Shown here one piece after another: positions 56,251-64,000 of a stretch of 64,000 nucleotides of DNA. This DNA comes from Altererythrobacter epoxidivorans. Its GTDB lineage: Bacteria > Pseudomonadota > Alphaproteobacteria > Sphingomonadales > Sphingomonadaceae. The position numbers and the translations under genes are program-made. The notes under the pieces are model-generated. The model did not search any database. It saw only the letters and a program-made list of their open reading frames with translations, and was not told the DNA's origin. The stretch is from contig NZ_CP012669.1 in NCBI RefSeq assembly GCF_001281485.1, positions 2,722,257 to 2,786,256 on the forward strand, read 5' to 3'. Numbering within the stretch: the stretch's first letter is position 1; each line of letters begins with the position of its first letter.

Positions 56251-57600
56251 ATGGTCACTACCCGTTTCGCTCCATCGCCCACCGGGCGGCTGCATGTCGG
56301 CAATATCCGCACCGCGCTCCACAACTGGATGCTCGCGAGGAAACATGGCGGCCGCTTCCTGCTGCGCATCGACGACACCGATCCCGACCGTTCGAAAGAA
56401 GAATATGTCGACGCGATCCGCGCCGATCTCTCTTGGCTCGGCATCGAGGCTGAGGGGGAAGAGCGCCAGTCAGAGCGGATGGATCGCTACAATGCCGCCT
56501 TCGACGCGCTGAGAGAGGCCGGGCGGGTCTATCCCTGCTACGAAACCGCGCAGGAGCTGGACTTGCGGCGCAAAATCCTGCTCGGTCGCGGGCTGCCGCC
56601 GATCTACGACCGTGCAGCCTTGACGCTGAGCGAGAGCGAGCGCGCCGCCAAGGAAGCAGAAGGCATCAAGCCGCACTGGCGCTTCAAGCTGGACCATGAC
56701 GAGACGATCGAATGGGACGACGGTGTCCGCGGCCACCAGAAATTCGATCCCGCGACGCTGTCCGATCCGGTCATCAGGCGCGCCGACGGTTCGTGGCTCT
56801 ACATGTTGCCGAGCGCGGTCGACGATGTCGACATGGGGGTAACCCATGTGCTGCGCGGTGAAGACCACGTTTCCAACACAGCCGTGCAAATTCAGATGTT
56901 TACCGCACTTCATGCTGCAGCAGGCGGCGCGCAGCAAAAAACACCGGAATTCGCGCACGAGGCATTGCTGGTCGGACGCGAGGGCAAGCTGTCGAAGCGC
57001 CTCGGATCGCTCGGCTGCGATGCCTTCCGCGAAAAGGGGATCGAGCCTGAGGCGCTGGTCGCGCTGCTTGCCCGTCTCGGAACCTCGCTCCCTGTCGAAC
57101 CGATTGCCGACCGCAACACCCTGATCGAGAGTTTCGACCTTTCGACCTTCGGCCGCGCCCCGGCAAAGTTCGACGATGCCGAATTGGAGCGTATCAACAC
57201 GGCCATCGTCCACCAGCTGTCGTTCGACGAGGTGCGCGAACGCCTGCCTGCCGGAATGGACGAAGCGGGCTGGCACGCAGTGCAGCCCAACCTGTCGACC
57301 ATCGGCGAGGCTAGCGAATGGTGGCGGCTCGTTACTGGACCGATCGACCGGCTCGACTTTTCGGCAGAGGATCGCGCCTACCTTTCGGAAGCTGCGCGCC
57401 TGCTCGAATGGAGCGAGGATCCGTGGCGCAGCCTTACGACCGCACTGAAGGAAGCGACGGGACGCAAGGGCAAGCCGCTGTTCCTGCCGCTGCGCCAGGC
57501 GCTGACGGGAATGGACCACGGCCCCGACATGGGCGAGCTTCTGCCCCTGATCGGCGAGGCGGAGGTCCGGGCCCGACTGGAACACGCAGCGCACCATTGA
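56251..57600 (+). CDS. gltX: Glutamate--tRNA ligase
   Basis: 449 residues from ATG 56251. Class I motifs: HVGN (variant of HIGH) in PTGRLHVGNIRTAL and KLSKR (KMSKS site) in GREGKLSKRLGS. The anticodon-binding domain is present but compact. Alphaproteobacteria often have two GltX forms, one also charging tRNA-Gln for amidation; which form this is cannot be told here. Confidence 0.94.
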   Translation: MVTTRFAPSPTGRLHVGNIRTALHNWMLARKHGGRFLLRIDDTDPDRSKEEYVDAIRADLSWLGIEAEGEERQSERMDRYNAAFDALREAGRVYPCYETAQELDLRRKILLGRGLPPIYDRAALTLSESERAAKEAEGIKPHWRFKLDHDETIEWDDGVRGHQKFDPATLSDPVIRRADGSWLYMLPSAVDDVDMGVTHVLRGEDHVSNTAVQIQMFTALHAAAGGAQQKTPEFAHEALLVGREGKLSKRLGSLGCDAFREKGIEPEALVALLARLGTSLPVEPIADRNTLIESFDLSTFGRAPAKFDDAELERINTAIVHQLSFDEVRERLPAGMDEAGWHAVQPNLSTIGEASEWWRLVTGPIDRLDFSAEDRAYLSEAARLLEWSEDPWRSLTTALKEATGRKGKPLFLPLRQALTGMDHGPDMGELLPLIGEAEVRARLEHAAHH

Positions 57601-57625
57601 TGGCCGGGGCATGGGAGTAACGATC

Positions 57626-58636
<1,011 letters not shown>

Positions 58637-58764
58637 CCTTTACAGGTTAACCCTGTCTCTCAAGCGCGCAGGTAAACCCAAAATCCGCCATGCTCGTAAC
58701 GAGATATGAAGGGGCAATGCGTTACCTGGGGTCAAGCAAGTGGCCGATTTTCAGGAGCAGGCAG

Positions 58765-59052
58765 ATGGAGCGCAGACAAAACGATCGCGTAACCGCGCAC
58801 TATGACGCCGAAGTGCGTTACCGTTCGGGGCAGAAATTGAAGCTGCCCGTACTCGACATCAGCCTGGGCGGCTGCATGGTCGATGCGCGGTCATGGGCGA
58901 TCCGCCCGGGTGAAGACCTCTTTATCAAGCTACCGGGGCTCGCTTCGCGCCCGGCCAAGGTCGTCTGGATCGAGGACCGCAAGGCCGGGATCGCCTTTGA
59001 AGAACTGCTCTACGAACCCACTCTGGAACACCTTAGCCGCCTCGCTGCCTGA
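58765..59052 (+). CDS. PilZ-domain protein
   Basis: 95 residues from ATG 58765, chosen for the AGGAG seven bases upstream; a longer start at 58690 lacks one. It is almost only a PilZ domain with the c-di-GMP motifs: RxxxR (Arg4, Arg8, within RRQNDR) and DxSxxG (Asp31, Ser33, Gly36). Likely cytoplasmic c-di-GMP receptor; output partner unknown. Upstream there is an inverted repeat ACAGG-TTAAC-CCTGT at 58642-58656 after the deacetylase gene. Confidence 0.88.
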   Translation: MERRQNDRVTAHYDAEVRYRSGQKLKLPVLDISLGGCMVDARSWAIRPGEDLFIKLPGLASRPAKVVWIEDRKAGIAFEELLYEPTLEHLSRLAA

Positions 59053-59059
59053 TCGCAGA

Positions 59060-59080
59060 TTCTCAGGGAGGGCCTGAGAA
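59060..59080. terminator. Hairpin between PilZ gene and pyk
   Basis: TTCTCAGG, GAGGG, CCTGAGAA: perfect 8-bp stem between convergent genes, without a T run. May act as a transcript-end hairpin for either gene. Confidence 0.4.
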
Positions 59081-59095
59081 AAGGCGGGGCGCCAG

Positions 59096-60565
59096 CTACT
59101 CCTTGCGGTGGTCCAGCTCGTCGCCATGCAGGGTAACGACGTGGAGCAGGTTGGTCGCACCGGGCGTGCCGAAGGGAACGCCTGCCAGCGCGATCAGCTT
59201 GTTGCCTGCCTTGCCGAACCCGTGACGCAGCGCCATGCGCTTGCCCTTGGCGATCATCTCTTCGAAGCTGCCGATATCCTTGGTCGCGACGGCATGCGCA
59301 CCCCATAGCAGGGCGACGCGGCGCGCAGTGCGGCTGGACGGGGTCAGCACCATCATCGGCGTATCGGGACGTTCGCGCGCGACGCGGCGGGCGGTCGAAC
59401 CTGAAGAGGTGAACACGGTGATCGCACTGATCGACACCGTGTCGGCAATGGTCATGCAGGCATGGGCCAGCGCGTCCGAAGTGGTCGCATCGGGCGGCGT
59501 GTCGAGGAAGCGGACGCGGGCCTTGTAATCCTCGCTGCGTTCGACCTGCACGGCAATCTTGTCCATCATGGTGACCGATTCTTCGGGCCATTCGCCAGCG
59601 GCGCTTTCCGCCGAAAGCATCACCGCGTCGGCACCGTCGTAAACGGCGTTGGCGACGTCGGACACTTCGGCGCGGGTCGGCGTCGGGCTCTCGATCATGC
59701 TTTCGAGCATCTGGGTGGCGACGATCACCGGCTTGCCCGCCATGCGGGTAGCGTTGACGATCTTCTTCTGCAGGGGCGGAACCTCCTGCGGTTCCAGTTC
59801 CACGCCCAGGTCACCGCGAGCGACCATGATGCCGTCCGACAGTTCGATGATTTCGGTCAGGCGGCGCACCGCCATCGGTTTCTCGATCTTGGCGCAAAGC
59901 GCGATGCCGGGGCCCATCAGCTTGCGCGTTTCGGCAAGGTCTTCGGGCCGCTGGACGAAGCTGAGGCCGATCCAGTCGACACCCTGCTGGACGGCAAAGG
60001 CAAGGTCCTTGCGATCCTTGGCCGTCAGGGCCGGGATCGGCACCTCGGCATCGGGCACGTTCACGCCCTTGCGATCCGAAATGACGCCGCCGACTTCGGC
60101 CGAACACAGGATTTCGTTGTCGTCGGCGCGGATCACCTTCAATCGGATCTTGCCGTCGTTGATCAGCAGTCGCTGCCCTTTTTCAAGGATGCCGAATAGT
60201 TCGGGATGCGGCAGTTCGACGCGGGTTTCGTCGCCGGGTTCGGGATTGCGGTCGAGCGTGAAATGGCCCGAATGGCGGATGACAGCGCTACCGTCCTTGA
60301 ACTTGCCCACGCGCAGCTTCGGGCCCTGCAGGTCGGCAAGGATCGCGATCGGCCGCCCGAATTCCTTTTCCATCGCCCGGATATTGGCGATCGTCTTCGC
60401 GTGATCGGCATGTTCGCCATGGCTCATGTTCACGCGGAAGGCGTCGGCGCCCGCCTTGAACAGTTTGGCGAGCATTTCGGGATCGCGGCTGGCCGGACCG
60501 ACCGTCGCGAGAATCTTGACCTTGCGACCACGCGGGTCGAACCGGACTTGAGCGGATTTTGACAT
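59096..60565 (-). CDS. pyk: Pyruvate kinase
   Basis: Converts phosphoenolpyruvate and ADP to pyruvate and ATP in glycolysis. 489 residues. ATP/substrate segments KILATVGPASRD, VNMSHGEHADHAKT and LQGPKLRVGKF, Mg-binding MVARGDLGVELE, and the C-terminal allosteric domain from about 350. Type II-like length. Single gene convergent with the PilZ gene and divergent from DUF1244. Confidence 0.96.
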   Translation of the reverse strand: MSKSAQVRFDPRGRKVKILATVGPASRDPEMLAKLFKAGADAFRVNMSHGEHADHAKTIANIRAMEKEFGRPIAILADLQGPKLRVGKFKDGSAVIRHSGHFTLDRNPEPGDETRVELPHPELFGILEKGQRLLINDGKIRLKVIRADDNEILCSAEVGGVISDRKGVNVPDAEVPIPALTAKDRKDLAFAVQQGVDWIGLSFVQRPEDLAETRKLMGPGIALCAKIEKPMAVRRLTEIIELSDGIMVARGDLGVELEPQEVPPLQKKIVNATRMAGKPVIVATQMLESMIESPTPTRAEVSDVANAVYDGADAVMLSAESAAGEWPEESVTMMDKIAVQVERSEDYKARVRFLDTPPDATTSDALAHACMTIADTVSISAITVFTSSGSTARRVARERPDTPMMVLTPSSRTARRVALLWGAHAVATKDIGSFEEMIAKGKRMALRHGFGKAGNKLIALAGVPFGTPGATNLLHVVTLHGDELDHRKE

Positions 60566-60613
60566 GGCCTGAGGCTATGGCACAGAAGTTTTGCAACTCA
60601 AGGACTAGTAACA

Positions 60614-60928
60614 ATGGATACGAATGCCACCGACGCGCTGGATACGCTCGACGATGCCGTGGCGGCCGCCGCATTTCGCCGGCTCGTGCGTCACCTGCGC
60701 CATCGCCACGACGCCCAGAATATCGAGCTGATGGGCCTCGCCGGCTTCTGCCGCAACTGCCTCGCCGACTGGATTCGCGATGCCGGATACGAAGGCGACA
60801 AGGCCGCGGCGCGCGAATTGATCCACGGCATGCCGGTGGAGGAATGGAAAGCCACCCGCCAGAAACCCGCGACCGACGAACAGCTGGCGGCCATGGAAGC
60901 CAGCATCGCCAAAAATAAGGTGGATTGA
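60614..60928 (+). CDS. DUF1244 protein
   Basis: 104 residues. Clear DUF1244 sequence ([35 protein letters not shown]) with a CRNC-type Cys pair near 46-49. Helical, small, cytoplasmic; function not established. It sits between pyk and gapR. A GC hairpin (GCAGGCG, GGTTCA, CGCCTGC at 60932-60951, no T run) follows the stop. Confidence 0.88.
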   Translation: MDTNATDALDTLDDAVAAAAFRRLVRHLRHRHDAQNIELMGLAGFCRNCLADWIRDAGYEGDKAAARELIHGMPVEEWKATRQKPATDEQLAAMEASIAKNKVD

Positions 60929-60977
60929 TCAGCAGGCGGGTTCACGCCTGCCGATGGTCTGGCTATCGAAAGGGCAC

Positions 60978-61004
60978 GCCGATTCTTTCGGGCCGATTCT
61001 TCGG
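60978..61004 (+). repeat. Tandem repeat with two GANTC sites before gapR
   Basis: GCCGATTCTTTCGG (60978-60991) is followed immediately by GCCGATTCTTCGG (60992-61004), differing by one T. Each unit contains one GATTC, a CcrM-type methylation site. The repeat lies 31-57 bp upstream of gapR, within its probable promoter or leader. Confidence 0.7.
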
Positions 61005-61034
61005 CGAACCTCAAATCCACGGAGTTTTTACAAG

Positions 61035-61271
61035 ATGGCTGAAGCCACCGACGACCGCCTGCGCCTTCTGATCGAGCGCATCGAACGCCTCGAGGAAGAA
61101 AAGAAGGGCATCGCCGACGATATTCGCGACGTTTACGCCGAGGCCAAGGCTGTCGGCTATGACACCAAGATCATGCGCCAGATCGTGCGCCTGCGTAAGA
61201 TGAAGCCCGACGACCGCGCCGAAATGGAGATGGTCCTCGACACCTACAAGGCCGCGCTCGGCCTCGGCTGA
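61035..61271 (+). CDS. gapR: GapR-type nucleoid protein (DUF2312/UPF0335)
   Basis: 78 residues from ATG 61035 with GGAG about ten bases upstream; the frame extends to 60954 through the repeat. Family core [42 protein letters not shown] matches DUF2312. In Caulobacter, GapR binds overtwisted AT-rich DNA ahead of replication and transcription machinery as a clamp-like tetramer. Coiled-coil at the N-terminus, basic C-terminal half. Confidence 0.93.
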   Translation: MAEATDDRLRLLIERIERLEEEKKGIADDIRDVYAEAKAVGYDTKIMRQIVRLRKMKPDDRAEMEMVLDTYKAALGLG

Positions 61272-61350
61272 TCCGGCTGATTTCCTTGCTTCCCCGGCCG
61301 TATTTGGCTTTTAATACGGCACTCGAAAACCGAATGTGGAGGAACGGCTG

Positions 61351-61698
61351 ATGGCAGGACCCTGGAAGGATGCTCGCGGCATCATCGTAACGACGACACC
61401 TACGATCGAAGGCCGTCCGATCCAGGACTATCTCGGCATCGTAACTGGTGAAGTCATCGTTGGCGCGAACATCTTCCGCGACCTGTTTGCCAATATCCGC
61501 GACATCGTGGGCGGCCGCTCGGGCAGCTACGAACGGATCCTGTCGGAAGCGCGCCAGCAGGCGATCGAGGAACTGCAGGCCGAATGTGCCAGCCGCGGCG
61601 GCAATGCCGTGGTCGGCGTCGATCTCGATTACGAGGTGATCGGCGACACAGGTTCGATGCTGATGGTTTCGGCCAGCGGCACGGCGGTCAAGGTCTGA
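61351..61698 (+). CDS. YbjQ/UPF0145-family heavy-metal-binding-domain protein
   Basis: 115 residues from ATG 61351, with GGAGGAA nine to ten bases upstream; GTG 61336 would start inside that site. Homopentamer-type YbjQ sequence: [52 protein letters not shown] and [14 protein letters not shown]. Function unknown. Followed after 4 bp by an alpha/beta hydrolase. Confidence 0.9.
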   Translation: MAGPWKDARGIIVTTTPTIEGRPIQDYLGIVTGEVIVGANIFRDLFANIRDIVGGRSGSYERILSEARQQAIEELQAECASRGGNAVVGVDLDYEVIGDTGSMLMVSASGTAVKV

Positions 61699-61702
61699 CA
61701 GC

Positions 61703-62563
61703 TTGAGCGAATTCGAGCGGCGCGAGTTTCCGAGCGCGGACGGGCTGACGCTTGTCGGCGACACCGGCGGGCCTGAAGGTGCGCCGCTGGTACTCCTGAT
61801 GCATGGCGGTGGGCAAACCCGCCACAGCTGGTCCGGCGCAATGCGTGCTCTGGTCTCTGCCGGATACCGCGTCGTCAATCTCGATGCGCGCGGCCATGGC
61901 GAAAGCTCGTGGTCGAAGGCGAAGGCCTATCGCATCGACGACCGGATCAAGGACGTGCATGCCGTGGTCGATGGCTGCGGTGTGCCGTTCGCGCTGGTCG
62001 GCGCATCGATGGGCGGGCTCACCTCGATCCATGCGGTGGGGCAGGGCCTGTCCCCGGCGGCGCTGGTGCTGGTCGATATCGTCCCCGACATGGAGCCTGC
62101 CGGGGTAGAACGGATCGTCAGCTTCATGAACGCCCACCATGGGGGGTTCGCTTCGCTGAACGAGGCCGCCGATGCGGTTGCTGCCTACTATCCCGAACGG
62201 CCGCGCCCGAAAGATCCGCGTGGGTTGATGAAGAACCTGCGCCTGCGCGACGACGGGCGGCTTTACTGGCACTGGGACCCGGTGATGTTCGGGGTCGAGG
62301 ATCCCAAGCAGTTCCGCGATCCGCTGGCGAAATCGACCCGCCGCCTGGGCGAGCGCGGCGATGTGCCGGTGCTGGTGGTTCGCGGGAAACTGTCCGATAT
62401 CGTTTCCGATGCCAGCATCGCGTCTTTCCGCGAGAAGGTGCCGCACGCAGAGGCGGTCGATGTGAGCGAGGCCGGACACATGGTCGCCGGTGACAAGAAC
62501 GACATCTTCAACGCAGCGGTGATCGACTTCCTAGCCCGCCACGTTCCGGCAGGCGCGGCCTAG
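61703..62563 (+). CDS. Alpha/beta hydrolase
   Basis: 286 residues from TTG 61703, the only start that keeps the fold. HGGG oxyanion loop near 34-37, nucleophile Ser102 in GASMGG, acid candidate Asp232 (GKLSDIVS), and His259 in EAGHMVAG. Cytoplasmic esterase, peptidase or C-C hydrolase; substrate unknown. Overlaps in transcription unit with the YbjQ gene and is convergent with the second CPBP gene, whose stop is two bases away. Confidence 0.88.
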   Translation: MSEFERREFPSADGLTLVGDTGGPEGAPLVLLMHGGGQTRHSWSGAMRALVSAGYRVVNLDARGHGESSWSKAKAYRIDDRIKDVHAVVDGCGVPFALVGASMGGLTSIHAVGQGLSPAALVLVDIVPDMEPAGVERIVSFMNAHHGGFASLNEAADAVAAYYPERPRPKDPRGLMKNLRLRDDGRLYWHWDPVMFGVEDPKQFRDPLAKSTRRLGERGDVPVLVVRGKLSDIVSDASIASFREKVPHAEAVDVSEAGHMVAGDKNDIFNAAVIDFLARHVPAGAA

Positions 62564-62564
62564 A

Positions 62565-63329
62565 TCAGGCGGCCTGGGCCGCTGCCATCACGATCCCGAT
62601 CGCGATCCCGTTGTGCGAGGCGTGCAGCAGCACCGCCGACCAGAACCCGTTCACCACGCGGGTGTAACCGGCAAGCAGGCCGAGGATGAACTGCGGGATG
62701 GTCAGCGGCAGCAGCAACAAGGCGTTGCCTTCGGTATAGTTGGTGAGGTGGACCGAGGCGAAAGCCAGCGCCGATGCGTAATAGAACCAGCGGAAATGCC
62801 GTGCGAACCAGCCCATCGGCGCACGGCCGCGAAAATACCACAGGATGAAACCGGCCGCCGCAATGCCGAGCAGTATGCCCGCCCCGCCAAGCAGGGCGAT
62901 CGATTCCTTCGCCTCGTCGCCCATGCCGTAAAATCCGGCAAGGAAGGGTCCGCCCATGGACAGTACGACCAGCGCGATCAGGGCAAGGATCTGGCTGCTC
63001 TTTCCCGACAGCCAGCTGCGGAACAGCGCTTCTTCCATCAGCGGCGCACCGATCACGATCAGCAGCACCATACCGATATTGAGGTCGAGCGAGGACAGCA
63101 CGTTTTCGGGCAGGACGAAGCCCGCCTTCTCCACCGCCACCACGATCAGAAGCAGCACGGCCATCAGCATCAGGTCGAGCAGGAGCAGGCGCAGGACAGA
63201 GGCAAGCGCAGCAGGCGTAAATCCGCGCACCGCATGCGGCAGCTGCGGCCGCTTCACGAAGGCTGCGAACTGGCGCCATTGCTCCGGCGCCGAATTCGTC
63301 GGCGCAAGGCTTGTGGTTTCACTCGTCAT
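62565..63329 (-). CDS. CPBP-family intramembrane protease, second copy
   Basis: 254 residues with about seven membrane spans. CPBP motifs intact: MEEALFR with Glu99, Glu100 and Arg104; FASVH with His194; HASHN with His236 and Asn240. Sequence outside the motifs differs from the other CPBP protein in this window, so they are not recent duplicates. Unlike the first, it is not beside an HTH or DUF2975 gene. Substrate unknown. Confidence 0.88.
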   Translation of the reverse strand: MTSETTSLAPTNSAPEQWRQFAAFVKRPQLPHAVRGFTPAALASVLRLLLLDLMLMAVLLLIVVAVEKAGFVLPENVLSSLDLNIGMVLLIVIGAPLMEEALFRSWLSGKSSQILALIALVVLSMGGPFLAGFYGMGDEAKESIALLGGAGILLGIAAAGFILWYFRGRAPMGWFARHFRWFYYASALAFASVHLTNYTEGNALLLLPLTIPQFILGLLAGYTRVVNGFWSAVLLHASHNGIAIGIVMAAAQAA

Positions 63330-63396
63330 GCGGCTAATGCGATCCCCAGATTCCCATCAACCCGATTTCCGGATCAAACCCCGAAAAGCGAAGACA

Positions 63397-64000
63397 ATGG
63401 CAGGCCATTCCAAATTCAAGAACATCATGCACCGCAAGGGTGCACAGGACAAGAAGCGTTCGAACCTATTCTCCAAGCTTTCCCGTGAGATAACCGTCGC
63501 GGCGAAGATGGGCATGCCCGACCCGGACATGAACCCGCGACTTCGCCTGGCGGTCAACGCGGCCAAGGCCCAGTCGATGCCCAAGGACAATATCCAGCGC
63601 GCGATCGACAAGGCTTCGGCAGGCGATGCCGAGAATTACGAAGAAGTCCGCTACGAAGGATATGGCCCGGGCGGCAGCGCGATCATCGTCGAGGCGCTGA
63701 CCGACAACCGCAACCGCACTGCCACCAATATCCGTACCGCCTTCAGCAAGAACGGCGGCAATCTGGGGACAGAGGGCAGCGTCCAGCACGGTTTTGAACG
63801 CAAGGGCCTGATCGAGTATCCGGCCAGCGCCGGTGACGAGGAAAAGGTCCTCGAAGCCGCGATGGAAGCCGGCGCGGACGATATCGAAAGCTCCGAAGAC
63901 GGCCACACCATCTGGACCGAGGCCGATGCCCTGCACCAGGTCGCCAGCGACCTCGAAGCGTCGCTGGGCGAGGCTGAAAACGTCAAGCTGGCGTGGAAGC
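63397..64000 (+). CDS. YebC/PmpR-family protein (partial, runs off the window)
   Basis: At least 201 residues; the gene continues past the end. ATG 63397. Diagnostic start [20 protein letters not shown], then [41 protein letters not shown] and YEGYGPGG. YebC-type proteins bind DNA or ribosomes; recent work links them to relieving stalls at polyproline stretches. The function of this copy is not shown. Confidence 0.93.
   Translation, partial: MAGHSKFKNIMHRKGAQDKKRSNLFSKLSREITVAAKMGMPDPDMNPRLRLAVNAAKAQSMPKDNIQRAIDKASAGDAENYEEVRYEGYGPGGSAIIVEALTDNRNRTATNIRTAFSKNGGNLGTEGSVQHGFERKGLIEYPASAGDEEKVLEAAMEAGADDIESSEDGHTIWTEADALHQVASDLEASLGEAENVKLAWK

Overview
The window is a GC-rich alphaproteobacterial chromosome segment. 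CtrA, GapR (DUF2312), DUF1244, DUF4167, RpoN next to LptB, a sigma-54/CtrA-type regulatory repertoire and protein sequences that read like Erythrobacter/Qipengyuania relatives point to Sphingomonadales, probably Erythrobacteraceae (inference from recognised families; no database search was run). It looks like core chromosome: there is no rRNA, tRNA, IS element, phage gene or CRISPR array, and base composition is even except for a short AT-rich promoter island near 44.7 kb.

Layout. 1-8.9 kb: end of a malic enzyme, an aldehyde dehydrogenase, a class V aminotransferase, an SDR, trmB, the cell-cycle regulator ctrA with a rich upstream region, a secreted unknown, then rpoN and lptB. 9-17 kb: a small membrane protein, a BON-domain MscS channel, ppa, an M61 peptidase, then hisS-prfA-prmC and a DUF4167 protein. 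17.7-24.7 kb: lnt-metK, then a minus-strand group of a CaiB-type CoA transferase, a ferritin-like protein and scoB/scoA with a HAD-like lipoprotein between the two subunits. 24.7-33 kb: a candidate small RNA, a CDC48/VAT-type double AAA ATPase, an MscS channel coupled to a CHASE3/HWE histidine kinase, and polA. 33-38.6 kb: an Ala/Glu-rich lipoprotein, a class A beta-lactamase-like hydrolase, a host-attachment family protein, a DUF2235 lipoprotein and groES-groEL with a CIRCE operator. 38.7-45 kb: a MATE transporter, a cytochrome c lipoprotein, rplJ-rplL with an L10 leader, a second Ala/Glu-rich lipoprotein, a GNAT enzyme, and a small four-gene cassette (43-residue peptide, DUF2975, HTH regulator, CPBP protease). 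45-53.6 kb: rpoB-rpoC. 53.7-64 kb: a lipoprotein, an unknown behind a Fur-box-like palindrome, a class C serine hydrolase, gltX, a histone-deacetylase family enzyme, a PilZ protein, pyk, DUF1244, gapR, a YbjQ protein, an alpha/beta hydrolase, a second CPBP protease and the start of a YebC gene.

How it fits together. The segment mixes information processing (rpoBC, rplJL, rpoN, hisS, gltX, prfA, prmC, trmB, polA), chaperones (groESL, CDC48-like ATPase) and cell-cycle control. The most informative non-coding DNA lies upstream of ctrA (four GANTC sites in 40 bp, a perfect DnaA box and a CtrA box) and upstream of gapR (a tandem repeat carrying two GANTC sites). Together they suggest that replication- and methylation-dependent control acts on both regulators. 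The best candidate for an undescribed small system is the peptide-DUF2975-HTH-CPBP cassette at 43.1-44.7 kb; the candidate small RNA at 24.9 kb is the best new RNA.
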